Positions 24,901 to 32,974 of a stretch of DNA of 64,000 bases are shown one piece after another. The stretch is from Rugalucina vietnamica. Its lineage: Eukaryota; Mollusca; Bivalvia; Lucinida; Lucinidae. Numbering within the stretch: the first letter of the stretch is position 1; every line of letters begins with the position of its first letter. Below the pieces are notes generated by a model. The model had not been told where the DNA came from. It saw only the letters and a program-made list of their open reading frames with translations, and did no database searches. Position numbers and translations under genes: made by a program. The DNA lies in the NCBI GenBank assembly GCA_964017185.1, contig OZ024872.1, positions 46,214,188 through 46,278,187 of the forward strand, read 5' to 3'.

Positions 24901-27900
24901 TCATCGCCGCGTTTTGGCTATGTTCCGATGTGGTAATTTGCCCTTGTACATAGAAACTGGGCGTTATGCTAGACCAAAAATACCTCTAAATGAACGTACA
25001 GGCTTTCATTGCAAAGATGTTGTTGAAAATGAGATACATTTTCTCCTTGAAAGTCCCTTTTATGATGATCTGCGTAGAAAGTTGTTTAAAAATGCAAATT
25101 TATGTAATTCGGACTTTGACGCTCTTAATTTTACATATAAATTTATATTCTTAATGAACAATATAAATATACAGCCTCTTGTTGCAAACACTTTATTTGA
25201 CATGTAGCAAAGAAGAAAACGAGTATTATAAACATTTTAAGAATATGTTTTTTTTTTAAGGTTTTAAGTATTGTGAGATTTTACATATGCATAAAATTTA
25301 CATGTATTAAGCAATATTTGAAATGTTGTGTTGTTTTATATCATGTTTTATATGCTTTGTACAGACATGTGACACGTTAATAAACTGTTTACTTACTTAC
25401 TTACAGTTACTTACTTACTTACTGAAAAATACTGCTGGGATAAAACTCTGAGGAGGCCAAGCTATTTCATACCACTTACCGGCATACTGAAAAATACTGA
25501 AAGCGTTAGATGTGATCCTAAACGAGGAACCACCGCGCTTGGTACATGTATATATACTCCTCAAAAGAAGTTTTCCACCACTTAGATTTTTTTAAAAAAA
25601 TATTTTTAAGTGATATTTTGACTAACAAATTTTAAACCTACTTTTTTGAATTTGCACAGTCTGAATGAGTTTGATAAAGTGTGTGATAAGACCAAAAATG
25701 ACACATCTACACAGGTAAATGGTGTAGCTAGAGCAGAACAATCGGAACTGCCTCGTCCAATGAAAGATCAGATCTTTGATTGAGCAAGGAGTTGCGATTG
25801 GAAGCTAGTCTAAGGCAGACAAATACCAATAAGGCCACGAAGGTAAATAAACCCCCTTGGCACATCATTACGAAAACTTGCCCATGCAATATATAGAAAT
25901 TTTTTGGTTGTAAAAATGAAAATTTTCACTGTAAAATTTTTGATATTTTTCTTTATTTTTGCTCAAAACATAGATTGTGGGTACACGTTAGAACCGCCTC
26001 TGCGAGGCGGTTCTAACGAGTGCACCCAATCTATGTTTTGGAGCAAAAATAAGAAAAATAGGTATACCCCTGCATACCCCAGTTTTTCTATATGAAAGGG
26101 TATACATTACATGGACATGTTTTCCTGATGTTATAGTAGAATGTATTAGATTCTTCGGTATGTGAACACAAATTTTCAAGCGGCGGGGTATAAAAGGAGC
26201 CTTAATAAAGACTTACTCGTCGAATGTCGAAATTCTTTTGTCTTCGACTGTCAATTGAGTAGATCGTACATTCTGGAATTTAAGTAAATTAATTAATGAA
26301 AACAGATTTTGACAACGCCCCTTTCTCTGGGAAAAGTTCAGGCTTGAAGTGTAAATACATATGTATTTAGCACTTAAAGTAAATATCCACTTCTAGTCAG
26401 AACTTTGAACAAATCACGTAAAAAACAGGGGTACTGTCCAAATAACACATTTGAGAAAAGGCTACATGATGCTCCAAGGAAATATAATGAATTTTCAATA
26501 TGTAGTCGGGTCATTCATAAATGAGCCTGTGCATGAGAAAACCAACAATTAGGGTTCCGACCACGTCCGACACAAACCGGCCTGTGCAGCTATAGAAGAT
26601 GGCTAGAAGCTTGAAATTTCGGATTTAGGAAGAAGAGAGATTGTACTACTGTATCTGTATCTGTGTCAGTTACTGCACAGCTGATCTGCGCCTTTGTTTT
26701 GCCTATGCTTTGTTTTCGCCTATGCAGATTGTTGGTTTTCCCATGCGTCGGCTCAAATTGCAACGAATACATGCATTACTATGTGCACATGCACACTATA
26801 CGAGAAGCTTATGCACTAGGAAAGACAAATATGTCTAAGCTAACCGCGAAGCTGATCAGCGCCTGTGTTTTCGCTACACGGATAGTACAATTCCTCTGCT
26901 TTCTCAATCCAAAATTTCCAGCCTCCAACCATCTTCTATGACTGTACAGCTCGGTTTGTGTCGGACCTGTCAGAAATCCAAAATGTTGGTTTTCTCACGC
27001 ACATGCTCATTATTAAAAAGAATCTGACTTACCCTCATGCTCCGTGCATTCTGAAAGACACAGAAAATAAAAACTAAAGATAACAAGCAGCCTAATCATT
27101 TCGAGCATTTCATAAATTAAGGCAAACTTTAAGATGCACATTCAGTTGTTGTCAAGTTGTTGTACAGTTGTACAGTGCGCCTCGTCTCAAGTCAACGAAT
27201 CTTTGGTATTTCGGTATTTATACGTAACTTGGATAATGCACATACTAACATGTAATGACAAAATTTAAGCTTGTGAATTAAATATTTTTGTCAAAACATC
27301 ACCCTTTACAAACTGAGTTAGACAATGAACATATTCAAATGTACGCATCTAGGTTCATGCTTGACAAGAGCTAGGAATCATTGAGATAATGGCGAAATTT
27401 TACGAAATTACGAAAACATGCCCACCATGCCCATGCAATATACAGTGATTTTTAAAGTTGTAAAAAATGAAAAAATTCAGAAGAAAATTTATGATATTTT
27501 TTCTTATTTTTGCTCAAAACATAGATTGTGGGTACACGTTAGAACCGCCTCGTCGAGGCGGTTCTAACGAGTACCAACAATCTATGGAGCAAAAATAAGA
27601 AAAATAGGTATACCCCTGCATACCCAGTTTTGCTATATAAAAGTGGGGTTTAAGAGGTAATACATTACACGGACATGAATCATTGAGATAATGGCCGAGC
27701 TCACCATCTGTCTGATCCGTCTCCAAGAACGCCGACTTGTTGACGCACAGTGTACGAAGAACGTCATCAACGATCATTGCCTGTCCGGCATGTAATAATC
27801 CGGCCGGTGTCCGAGTCCAGACCCACACCATAGGTTCGGCACAACCGCCGGTCGGTCCCTGTTTCTGACAGCCGTACACTACAGAATAGCTTGTATAGTC

Positions 27901-30900
27901 CGTGCTGATTATCCAATAGTCTGTAGTTCTGCCGCCTGCAAAAGACTGGTAATGATTAACCCATATTTGACGAATGGATTCTCCCATCATTACCATTAGG
28001 GCGAGTCCACTTTCATTTTAGGGGTCTTAGGAATGATTTTACTTTTTATCTCATTTTTCGATGAAATTCCTCCAAGCAAACAGAATAGCCCCAGATGGGA
28101 CGCCGCGTTCTGCGGCGTCACATCTGGGGCTATGCTGTTTGACTATGTCTCATAAAAGGGACGCCAGGCTTAAATGAGTTAATATGCCCATAGAACATAA
28201 TTTTGATTTTACGACTGTAAAGACGAAATTTTGTGCAAACGTGTCTAACGTAACATTTTTTTTTTTTTTTTTTTTTTTTTCAAATGAAAATTACACGTTC
28301 ATACACGTACATGTATTTCTTTATTTAGGAGTTCTTTTTTCGAGTAGTGAGTTTCGAGTAAAAAAAAGTGAGTTTGGAGTAACAAAAGTGAGTTTCGAGT
28401 TTAAAAGAAAGTGAGTTTCGAGTAACAAAGTGAGTTACTAGTTTCTGGAAAAAAGTGAGTTTCGAGTTAAAAAAAAGATTTTTTCAACTCGAAACTCACT
28501 TTTCTTACCAGAAACTCGAAACTCAATTTTTTAATTAGAAACTCGCTTTTCTTACTCGCTACTCGGAGTACAATTCCTCTTCTTCCTAAATCCGAATTTT
28601 CAAGTTTCTAGCTATCTTCTGTGACGGTATAAGACGGTTTGTGTCAGACCTGGTCGGATCCCAAATTGTTGGTTTTCCCACGTACATGCTCATTTTAGGT
28701 ACACATGTAGACAATGTTTAAAGAAAAGGCAAGAAAAAACGTCGATAAGCATTTGTCATAGAAGTCATAATCATTGGCCCATGGTTACAAATCATATTCA
28801 TGAGTGCAATAATAAGAATGACCCCTACCTCGAATGTGTTGCCATTTTCCTGGAACTTCGGTCGTTTTGATGTGCTCCGTATAATGAAAGCACTTGCTCA
28901 GGTCCGGTGGATCCCTGAAACAAATGGGAAGAAAATGTTGCGCTCGTCAAACTTAACTGTCGAGTTTCTAGGAATTAAAAATTAATGTAACTGTTTTTGT
29001 TGAATTGCGTTTTCGCTTTTAAGTATATAAGCATATGTTTGAGAGATGTTTGAACAGATCTACTGCTTCTGCAGTGGCAGGACGTGTTCATGGTGACACA
29101 ATACAGCGAGTCTAACCCTCTACTACAGAGCTACCGTAATCTATGCTTTTTGTTTGTTTGTTTGTTTGTTTGAATTGATGCTTTACGTCCAAGTCAACAG
29201 CAATGGTCATGTCGGGACGTTGTCTTCATTTTATGGGACTTTTACCCAACACCATGATGTCATGACACTCAAGATGTGCTTCATAAATATAACCACCCAA
29301 CTAAGCCAAATAATGAATGGATGGTTTGACTAAACCACTTTTCCTGGGCAGGCTCAGACACGAGCATTTAACCAGTAATTAGATGGTCGGTCTGTCAACT
29401 AGAAGCTTTGCCTGGAGTCACAAGCAGCCCATCTATTTCTCCTATGCACCAGTCATTTGTATCCCCGGCTCCCCCGGGGCCGGGGATAGCGGGGACATAG
29501 CGGGGCTAAGTGACTGGCTTTAACCTCTGATGTGTCCCGGCAGTGCCGGGGATTTGCCGGGGTTATGATTTCCCGCCAATACACTGTCACATTAATTCAA
29601 ATTAGATTTTAATGATATTTTTAACATTTAATTATCTTTATGGTACTTATTTAATTTCCAAATGCACCCAAACATTTACATGCATAAAATGAGGCCCTTC
29701 TCCCATGTTTCAGTTTCATCAGAACAACTCCCAGCTGTTGTTCCACGTTATTGTCAGCCCCTGGGGAGCCGGGGCTTTTAGCAGGGGTTTTACCAAAACT
29801 CTTGCCCGGCCCCGGGGGAGCCGGGGATGCAAATGACTGGTGCACTAGGCTCAAATGGCCGGGCGCCCATATAATCTATGCGTTTTCTATTATGATCTAT
29901 GTCCAAGTTTTCTTGATTTATTCACTCGGCATGCATTATTTCGCAAAATGATTGTGCGGCAACATTTTACAAAATGATTGTAATATTAACAACACTCCTT
30001 CACCTGCCAGTTACAAACGCGGTGATCGTGGTTCCATCTGGATGCAGGTAATACGTCTTGGTAAAATCTTGTGAGATTGGCACGTCGGAATGATCAGGGG
30101 CGGGTAGCCATATCTGCTCATACCATCTCACGCCAACATACTACAAAGTAACACAGCATCAACGATAATAATTAGCAAATATCTTGTGAAATTTCGCTAT
30201 TGTTGTTTAAATAGCGTACAAGTCTGTCTACGGTCACGTCATTTTTGCTGACTTCTTTCCAAAAACACGGGATGGCACAGCTTCAATTGCTTATATTTAT
30301 ATTATGGCTTGCCTAAATTGTTTATACAGTCGTGTTAGGTCCTACATAATCAAGCTGATCGTGACAGTAGTTTTTACTTGATGATCTACATAATCATTAA
30401 AATTGTCACCGTGGGAAAATAGCATATAACGGCGAAGTAGCCTATATTGGGGAAGACTGAGAAAATTGATGTTGACAGCAAAGAATATTAACATCTTTGA
30501 CTCGAGGCTCAACGACCATTGGAGCGTTTTAATGCTATCTTGGTGTTCGATTTGATGGTTCAAACTTATCGGTCCTACTATTGTTTGTAGGACAAGCATA
30601 ACCGATCGTGGGATCAGCCTTTCGTCCCATGTATGAAACGGTGTGTCTTCGCAAGCCAAGGGTACTAATCAGGGGTTAGTATCTCGAAGACATCGTAAGT
30701 TAACCTGTTAACGACATACTTACGATGGACTTAAGATGACCACCTTAAAATTTACGCACTTGCTATTCCAGTTAAAGCTGTCGTAACTTTTTTGAAATGA
30801 ATAAGATAAGTTGGCCACTGATTCTACATCCATGGTCCGCGCAAGTCATTTAACCTAAACTAGCAAGCCTTGTGATGAATGAAACTAGTTCGGATGGTGG

Positions 30901-31103
30901 CGTTGGTTTTTACCTTTATATGTTTGAAAGCACGGTTTTATTTCTGTACCTATATAAACAAGTGATAACAAAATTTTAAAGAATCTACCCACCTTCGTAA
31001 TGTCGAAGTTTGGCTGGACCGTAATATCCGAAACACTGCAACTTGTAGACACCGACTGCAATCCAGCTACGAATATGAACACAACAAACAGGGCTCTCCT
31101 CAT
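12656..31103 (-). CDS. Three-domain lipocalin, secreted and predicted GPI-anchored (17 exons, 587 aa)
   Basis: Exons in coding order: 30993-31103, 30004-30140, 28829-28914, 27705-27935, 27034-27051, 26217-26272, 23105-23238, 22568-22668, 17599-17823, 16284-16301, 15864-15893, 15438-15529, 15230-15351, 14884-14981, 14442-14666, 12905-12922, 12656-12717. They sum to 1764 nt with every junction in frame. The product starts with a signal peptide (MRRALFVVFIFVAGLQ), carries three lipocalin domains each with a G-x-W segment (GVRWYE, GKWYE, GRWYK), a T-D-Y ... Y ... C segment (TDYTSYSVVYGC, TDYDNYAVIYGC, TDYSSYYVEYSC) and a conserved W-[TS]-R, and ends in ILFSASSVLILLTVILSAV-stop, a GPI-type tail. 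Exon phases repeat across the three domains, and domains 2 and 3 have no start codon or signal exon of their own, which argues for one gene. Lipocalins bind small hydrophobic ligands outside the cell; the ligand here is unknown. The acceptor of the 15438-15529 exon is uncertain (15520 keeps frame too). Confidence 0.82.
13054..14103. mobile_element. TIR element of about 1.05 kb in the last-but-one lipocalin intron
   Basis: Inverted repeats CACTGAAAAAAAGTTATAAG (from 13056) and the matching CTTATAACTTTTTTTCAGTA (to 14099) extend through GAGGCCAC, about 28 bp with one mismatch. The TA next to each end suggests a TA target duplication. Internal ORFs (13603-13848, 13830-14105) are short and unrelated to known transposases as far as I can tell. 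Confidence 0.75.
14442..15529 (-). other. Lipocalin domain 3 (exons 12-15), the most diverged
   Basis: Exon 15438-15529 gives a degenerate N-terminus (ANWCKKIFANVNSQF...HKWQ). Exon 15230-15351 has LQGRWYKKSVFTTNQ. Exon 14884-14981 has GQCKTEKIVIHQPETTGK. Exon 14442-14666 has YVMGTDYSSYYVEYSC and LWTRTLSLES and is 225 nt, exactly the length of the matching exon in domain 2. If the donor at 14440-14441 were skipped, a stop follows at 14404, which could give a shorter form lacking the GPI tail. Confidence 0.75.
16437..17416. mobile_element. TIR element filled with ATTCG-type degenerate repeats (lipocalin intron 9)
   Basis: Near-perfect inverted ends of about 37 bp: CTGCTCTCCCATATACCGAA at 16437 and its complement ending at 17416, extending inward through CCCTTGCGAATGC. 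The interior is dominated by variants of GCATTCGGAAGC and ATTCGCAAG, split by an unrelated AT-rich block (about 16790-17090). No coding capacity. The pattern resembles the element at 19323-20004. Confidence 0.8.
19050..19316. repeat. GCAGCAAATTTGCTGCAG-type short palindromic repeats
   Basis: About five imperfect units of roughly 45-50 bp, each with TTAGCAGCAATTTTGCTGCAGCAAAA and AGTCAAG spacers (motifs abbreviated: GCAGCAATTTTGCTGC core). Each unit is itself a palindrome. Confidence 0.7.
19323..20004. mobile_element. CpG-rich element of degenerate TCGCGCGACTGTCGTGCGA-type palindromes
   Basis: Some 680 bp made almost entirely of variants of GCGACATTCGTGCGAGTGTC in both orientations. Weak inverted ends (TATCTTTCTGGCATGCGA at 19323 and TATCTCACTGGAATGCGA read from 20004) suggest an element boundary. 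CpG content is far above the surroundings. The many ORFs read through it in several frames on both strands are translations of the repeat. Confidence 0.65.
20467..21040 (+). repeat. Pearl-like 5' end with a 259-bp tandem duplication
   Basis: A TAGCTCACCTTAG end (20478) is followed by two nearly identical 259-bp units (20522-20780 and 20781-about 21035) differing by small indels, so the duplication is recent. A matching 3' end, GGCTCAGGTGAGCTAAAA, occurs at about 22188-22205 but other sequence intervenes. Confidence 0.65.
22236..22556 (+). repeat. Dispersed repeat R1, longest clean copy
   Basis: Contains GAGATCCTTTAAGAGTAGTG, GGTTTCGACT, CAACAGGGTAGTCGA and CTGCACTATGGATGAT. It ends 11 bp from the donor of lipocalin exon 8 (22568). 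Confidence 0.6.
23186..24228 (-). repeat. 65-bp tandem array containing the 5' part of a lipocalin exon and its splice acceptor
   Basis: Sixteen head-to-tail units start at 65-bp steps from 23186 to 24161, with a seventeenth relic at 25433-25495 beyond a LINE insertion. On the minus strand each unit reads TATTTTTCAG then TATGCCGGTAAGTGGTATGA and on to ATCCCAGCA: the acceptor plus about 54 nt of exon 7 (23105-23238). The unit next to the true exon has GTAAATGG where most copies have GTAAGTGG, so most copies carry a consensus 5' splice site 7 nt after the acceptor. Units differ by only a few substitutions. 65 is not a multiple of 3, and reading through units meets stops, so the array is intronic. 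Confidence 0.92.
24229..25428 (+). mobile_element. 5'-truncated LINE (non-LTR retrotransposon) fragment inserted in the 65-bp array
   Basis: Encodes the C-terminal part of a LINE reverse-transcriptase polyprotein: LYQSLVEPVLFYCAGIWGL, then VQNKACKYFLGMAQ, then after a frameshift near 24560 an open frame to 25207 with LRTYRIYKTTLEPEVYVK, FRCGNLPLYIETGRY and ENEIHFLLESPFYDDLR (the usual Cys/His-type C-terminal motif, with cysteines partly lost). It ends with ACTTACTT simple repeats, a LINE-style 3' tail. Array units flank it on both sides, so it inserted after the array formed. Missing 5' part and the frameshift make it dead. Confidence 0.85.
25866..26130 (+). mobile_element. Hairpin MITE-2 (CATTACGAAAAC ends), copy
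   Basis: Ends CATTACGAAAACTTGCCC and GGACATGTTTTCCTGATG. The central hairpin has arms of about 40 nt (TTTTGCTCAAAACATAGATT ... GTTAGAACCGCC / GGCGGTTCTAAC). Other copies: 27394-27677, 31798-32068 and 59354-59623 (the last two in the opposite orientation), with a partial copy at 38101-38217. Length about 270 bp; no coding. Confidence 0.8.
26522..27010 (+). mobile_element. MITE-3 copy plus a second partial copy
   Basis: A full copy spans 26522-26755 (TGAGCC...GGCTCA). A second copy lacking its left part follows to about 27010, ending CTCACGCACATGCTCA about 20 bp before the donor of lipocalin exon 5. Confidence 0.7.
27394..27677 (+). mobile_element. Hairpin MITE-2 copy flanked by an 18-bp direct repeat
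   Basis: Same element as 25866-26130. It is flanked by AATCATTGAGATAATGGC at 27376-27393 and 27678-27695. The right repeat ends only about 8 bp from the donor of lipocalin exon 4 (27703-27704). The direct repeat is unusually long for a DNA-transposon target duplication. Confidence 0.75.
27956..28182 (-). mobile_element. MITE-1 copy adjacent to the acceptor of lipocalin exon 4
   Basis: Reads TTAACCCATATTTGACG at the left and AAATGAGTTAA at the right. The left end lies 18 bp upstream of the acceptor AG of exon 4 (27936-27937), so it borders the pyrimidine tract and branch region. Confidence 0.8.
28258..28280. repeat. Poly(T) tract
   Basis: More than 20 consecutive T in lipocalin intron 3; could be the tail of an old minus-strand retro-insertion. 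Confidence 0.9.
28338..28566. repeat. Fold-back array of GTGAGTTTCGAGT and its complement
   Basis: About five copies of GTGAGTTTCGAGT separated by A-rich spacers run up to about 28460, then about four copies of ACTCGAAACTCAC run on to 28566. The two halves can form a long hairpin centred near 28476. Nothing coding. Confidence 0.85.
29150..29400 (-). mobile_element. SINE-like repeat (pair with 35048-35345)
   Basis: Contains TTGATGCTTTACGTCCAAGT, GTCATGTCGGGACG, TTTATGGGACTTT and AACCAGTAATTAGATGGT. The copy at 35048-35345 is in the opposite orientation and ends CGTAAAGCAAAAAAAA. The A-rich tail next to the shared end suggests a retroposed element. Confidence 0.5.
29455..29844. mobile_element. 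GC-rich TIR element with CTA target duplication
   Basis: Inverted ends of about 40 bp: TGCACCAGTCATTTGTATCC (29455) and GGATGCAAATGACTGGTGCA (29844), extending inward through CCGGCTCCCCCGGGGCCGGG. CTA flanks both sides (29452-29454 and 29845-29847). A 3-bp target duplication would fit a PIF/Harbinger-type MITE. It stands out by GC content in lipocalin intron 2. Confidence 0.8.
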
Positions 31104-31150
31104 TTTCAAGGTTGAAAAAAGTTTTGATTAACTTTGTTGGTTAAATACAA

Positions 31151-31349
31151 ATGAGCAGCGTCGTGAGAAAATCGGATTTTCGCCCATGCGAACTTACAAA
31201 GACGCGGATCAGCTTCAGCGCCTTTGTTATCGCTACACGGATCTTCTTCTTAAAAACAAAATTTCAAGCTGCTTCTGTGACTTCACATACCGGTTTTTGT
31301 GAGATCTGATCGGAAATCCTGAAGACCACTTTTCTCGCGTCGCGGCTCA
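31151..31349 (+). mobile_element. MITE-3 copy just upstream of the lipocalin start
   Basis: TGAGCAGCGTCGTGAGAAAA to TCTCGCGTCGCGGCTCA, about 50 bp upstream of the start codon on the minus strand, so it overlaps the likely promoter or 5' UTR. Confidence 0.7.
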
Positions 31350-31499
31350 AAGATGATTGAGAACTTTCAAACGGGTTAAATTTCAACAACGAAGCGTATC
31401 GTTCAAAGGTCGTAGGTAGGTAAATACACGCGATTTCAACCATTTTTTTACACTCAACAAAAAAGATAAAATCAAGTTCTTTGTTTGAACAGTTTTTCA

Positions 31500-31655
31500 G
31501 TCATGTCGGGACAGAGCCACGGCTTCCTGGGTATTAACCAGTAATCTGTGGTGTTAATGTGCCTTGCTCAAGAACTCAACACGCTGCTGTCAGTGGGGAT
31601 CGAACACAGGACCTCTCGATTCTGAGTCACCGCGCTCCTCCCCCCCCCCCCCACA
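31500..31655 (-). mobile_element. tRNA-related SINE-like repeat, family S1
   Basis: Plus-strand features GTCGGGACAGAGCC, CTTGCTCAAGAACTCAACAC, GGATCGAACACAGGACCTC. The minus strand carries a Pol III B-box-like GTTCGATCC. Relatives: 54140-54302, 58540-58712, 60095-60245 and 60557-60720. A poly(C) run follows at 31638. Confidence 0.55.
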
Positions 31656-31797
31656 AGCTTTTCGTGAAAAGATTTCACAGTCATTGGCGGACGCGATGCA
31701 GTGGTTAGCAAGCTCAGTTCATTGACCATTTTTCTTTCCAATCTGCTGGCTACAGCAGGAATAACAAAATTTCTGTCATGTAGGCTTATTATTCTGT

Positions 31798-32068
31798 CAT
31801 CAGGAGAACATGTCCGTGTAATATATACCCCCTTATACCCCACTTTTATATAGCAAAACTGGGGTATGCAGGGGTATACCTATTTTTCTTATTTTTGCTC
31901 CAAAACATAGATTGTGGGTACTCGTTAGAACCTCGGTTCTAACGTGTACCCACAATCTATGTTTTGAGCAAAAATAAGAAAAATATCAAAAATTTTCAGC
32001 TGAAAATTTTCAATTTTAAAAACTTAAAAAAAAATCTCTGTTTATTGCATGGGCAAGTTTTCGTAATG
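31798..32068 (-). mobile_element. Hairpin MITE-2 copy, reverse orientation
   Basis: CATCAGGAGAACATGTCCGT to GGGCAAGTTTTCGTAATG. The central arms GTACTCGTTAGAACC / GGTTCTAACGTGTACCC are intact, with a shortened loop. Confidence 0.8.
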
Positions 32069-32399
32069 ACTGTTCTGTGACAGCTGTAGACCTCGGACAC
32101 GACTGGCTTCTGGTTGCATCATAAACATTCAATTGGACGTTTCTGTCTTTTTTAGCTCGTTACAAAGGGCTACGAAAATAAACCCTTTCATTGAGAGATA
32201 CCGGATTATTTTTGACCTCTTTATACATGTTATACTTAGTGTTATCGCATCATCAAAGTGTGTCATATAGTCATACCATGAATTCTTTTGAAATCCAGAG
32301 GACCAATGGCCCTGACAACACTCTCCTAAAATTTGATTTTTTTTTCATTCAGTTTTACGTCCCTTTCAAGATTATTTCAGCTCATATGAGACGGGCCAA

Positions 32400-32577
32400 T
32401 CAGTAGGTGGGGCGAAAACTGGAGAACCCCGAGAAAAAACACCTGACACACCCGCAAGCAGAACTTGGCTTGTCTCACATGTGGCCAGAGCGGGGCTCGA
32501 ACCCACACAAGACACAGCGATGAGATCAGTGATCGAGTAGGATTAAGAAACAGCGCTCTTAACCGCTGGGCCACGGG
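32400..32577 (-). mobile_element. tRNA-derived SINE
   Basis: On the minus strand it begins with a tRNA-like head: A-box-like TGGCCCAGCGG close to the start, and about 60 nt on the B-box-like GGGTTCGAGCCCC, followed by a tRNA-unrelated body (CAAGCCAAGTTCTGCTTGCG). Spacing suits an internal Pol III promoter. No cloverleaf can be built, so it is not a tRNA gene. Confidence 0.7.
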
Positions 32578-32849
32578 GGCCGCCTCCTGAAATTTGGTCT
32601 TTGAAAAGTGACCATTGGTCTACATACTCTGATGGGCCAGAGTCCCGACGCCACACACGGGGGTTGTCCAAGTAATTCGAATAAATTTTCACCAGACTAA
32701 TATTTTGGTATTTTGAATTAATTTTCTCGCATATTGGGAGACGTGGCCCCACTCTCTGCGATTTTTTCGCGTATTAATTTGTAAACACTGCCAAATATTT
32801 TTTTCGAAAACAATTCTCTAATTACTTGTGAGCCTTATTCAATAAAAAA

Positions 32850-32880
32850 TATTTAAAAAAAAAAAAAAAAAAAAAAAAAT
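32850..32880. repeat. Poly(A) tract
   Basis: A run of A about 28 long, preceded by AATAAAAAATATTT; possibly a retroposon tail. Confidence 0.85.
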
Positions 32881-32974
32881 TCATGACGTGTGTCAAATCT
32901 GTTCCAAATCCAGCCGACACATATCGGAACTATACCGACACATATCGGAACTATTTCTATAACACTATCAGCTT

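Larger units (their letters stand above)
17599..26272 (-). other. Lipocalin domain 2 (exons 6-9)
   Basis: Exon 26217-26272 replaces a signal-peptide exon: it enters in phase 1 with ECTIYSIDSRRQKNFDIRR, equivalent to the mature start of domain 1, and leaves in phase 0. Exon 23105-23238 has YAGKWYEIAWLPQSF. Exon 22568-22668 has DPADLTKCFYNQGQL. Exon 17599-17823 has SDYWVMKTDYDNYAVIYGC and IWSRFP. The phase pattern 0-2-1-1 is the same as in domain 1. Intron 6 holds the 65-bp exon-fragment array, and intron 8 (about 4.7 kb) holds a large TIR element. Confidence 0.85.
27705..31103 (-). other. Lipocalin domain 1 with signal peptide (exons 1-4)
   Basis: Exon 1 gives the signal peptide and the N-terminal strand SCSVSDITVQPNFDITK. 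Exon 2 starts YVGVRWYEQIWLPAP and carries the G-x-W motif. Exon 3 gives DPPDLSKCFHYTEHIKTTE. Exon 4 holds TDYWIISTDYTSYSVVYGC and VWVWTRTP, followed by a Cys (TLCVN) that likely pairs with an N-terminal Cys. Phases after exons 1-4 are 0, 2, 1, 1. Confidence 0.85.

Noticed and set aside
12656-31103. Three separate adjacent lipocalin genes
   Set aside because: No start codon, signal-peptide exon, stop or poly(A) context fits between domains, whereas phase-1 linker micro-exons join them in frame. Kept as the main alternative until transcripts are seen.
32400-32577. Possible tRNA gene
   Set aside because: A- and B-box-like motifs are present but no acceptor stem or cloverleaf; best explained as a tRNA-derived SINE.
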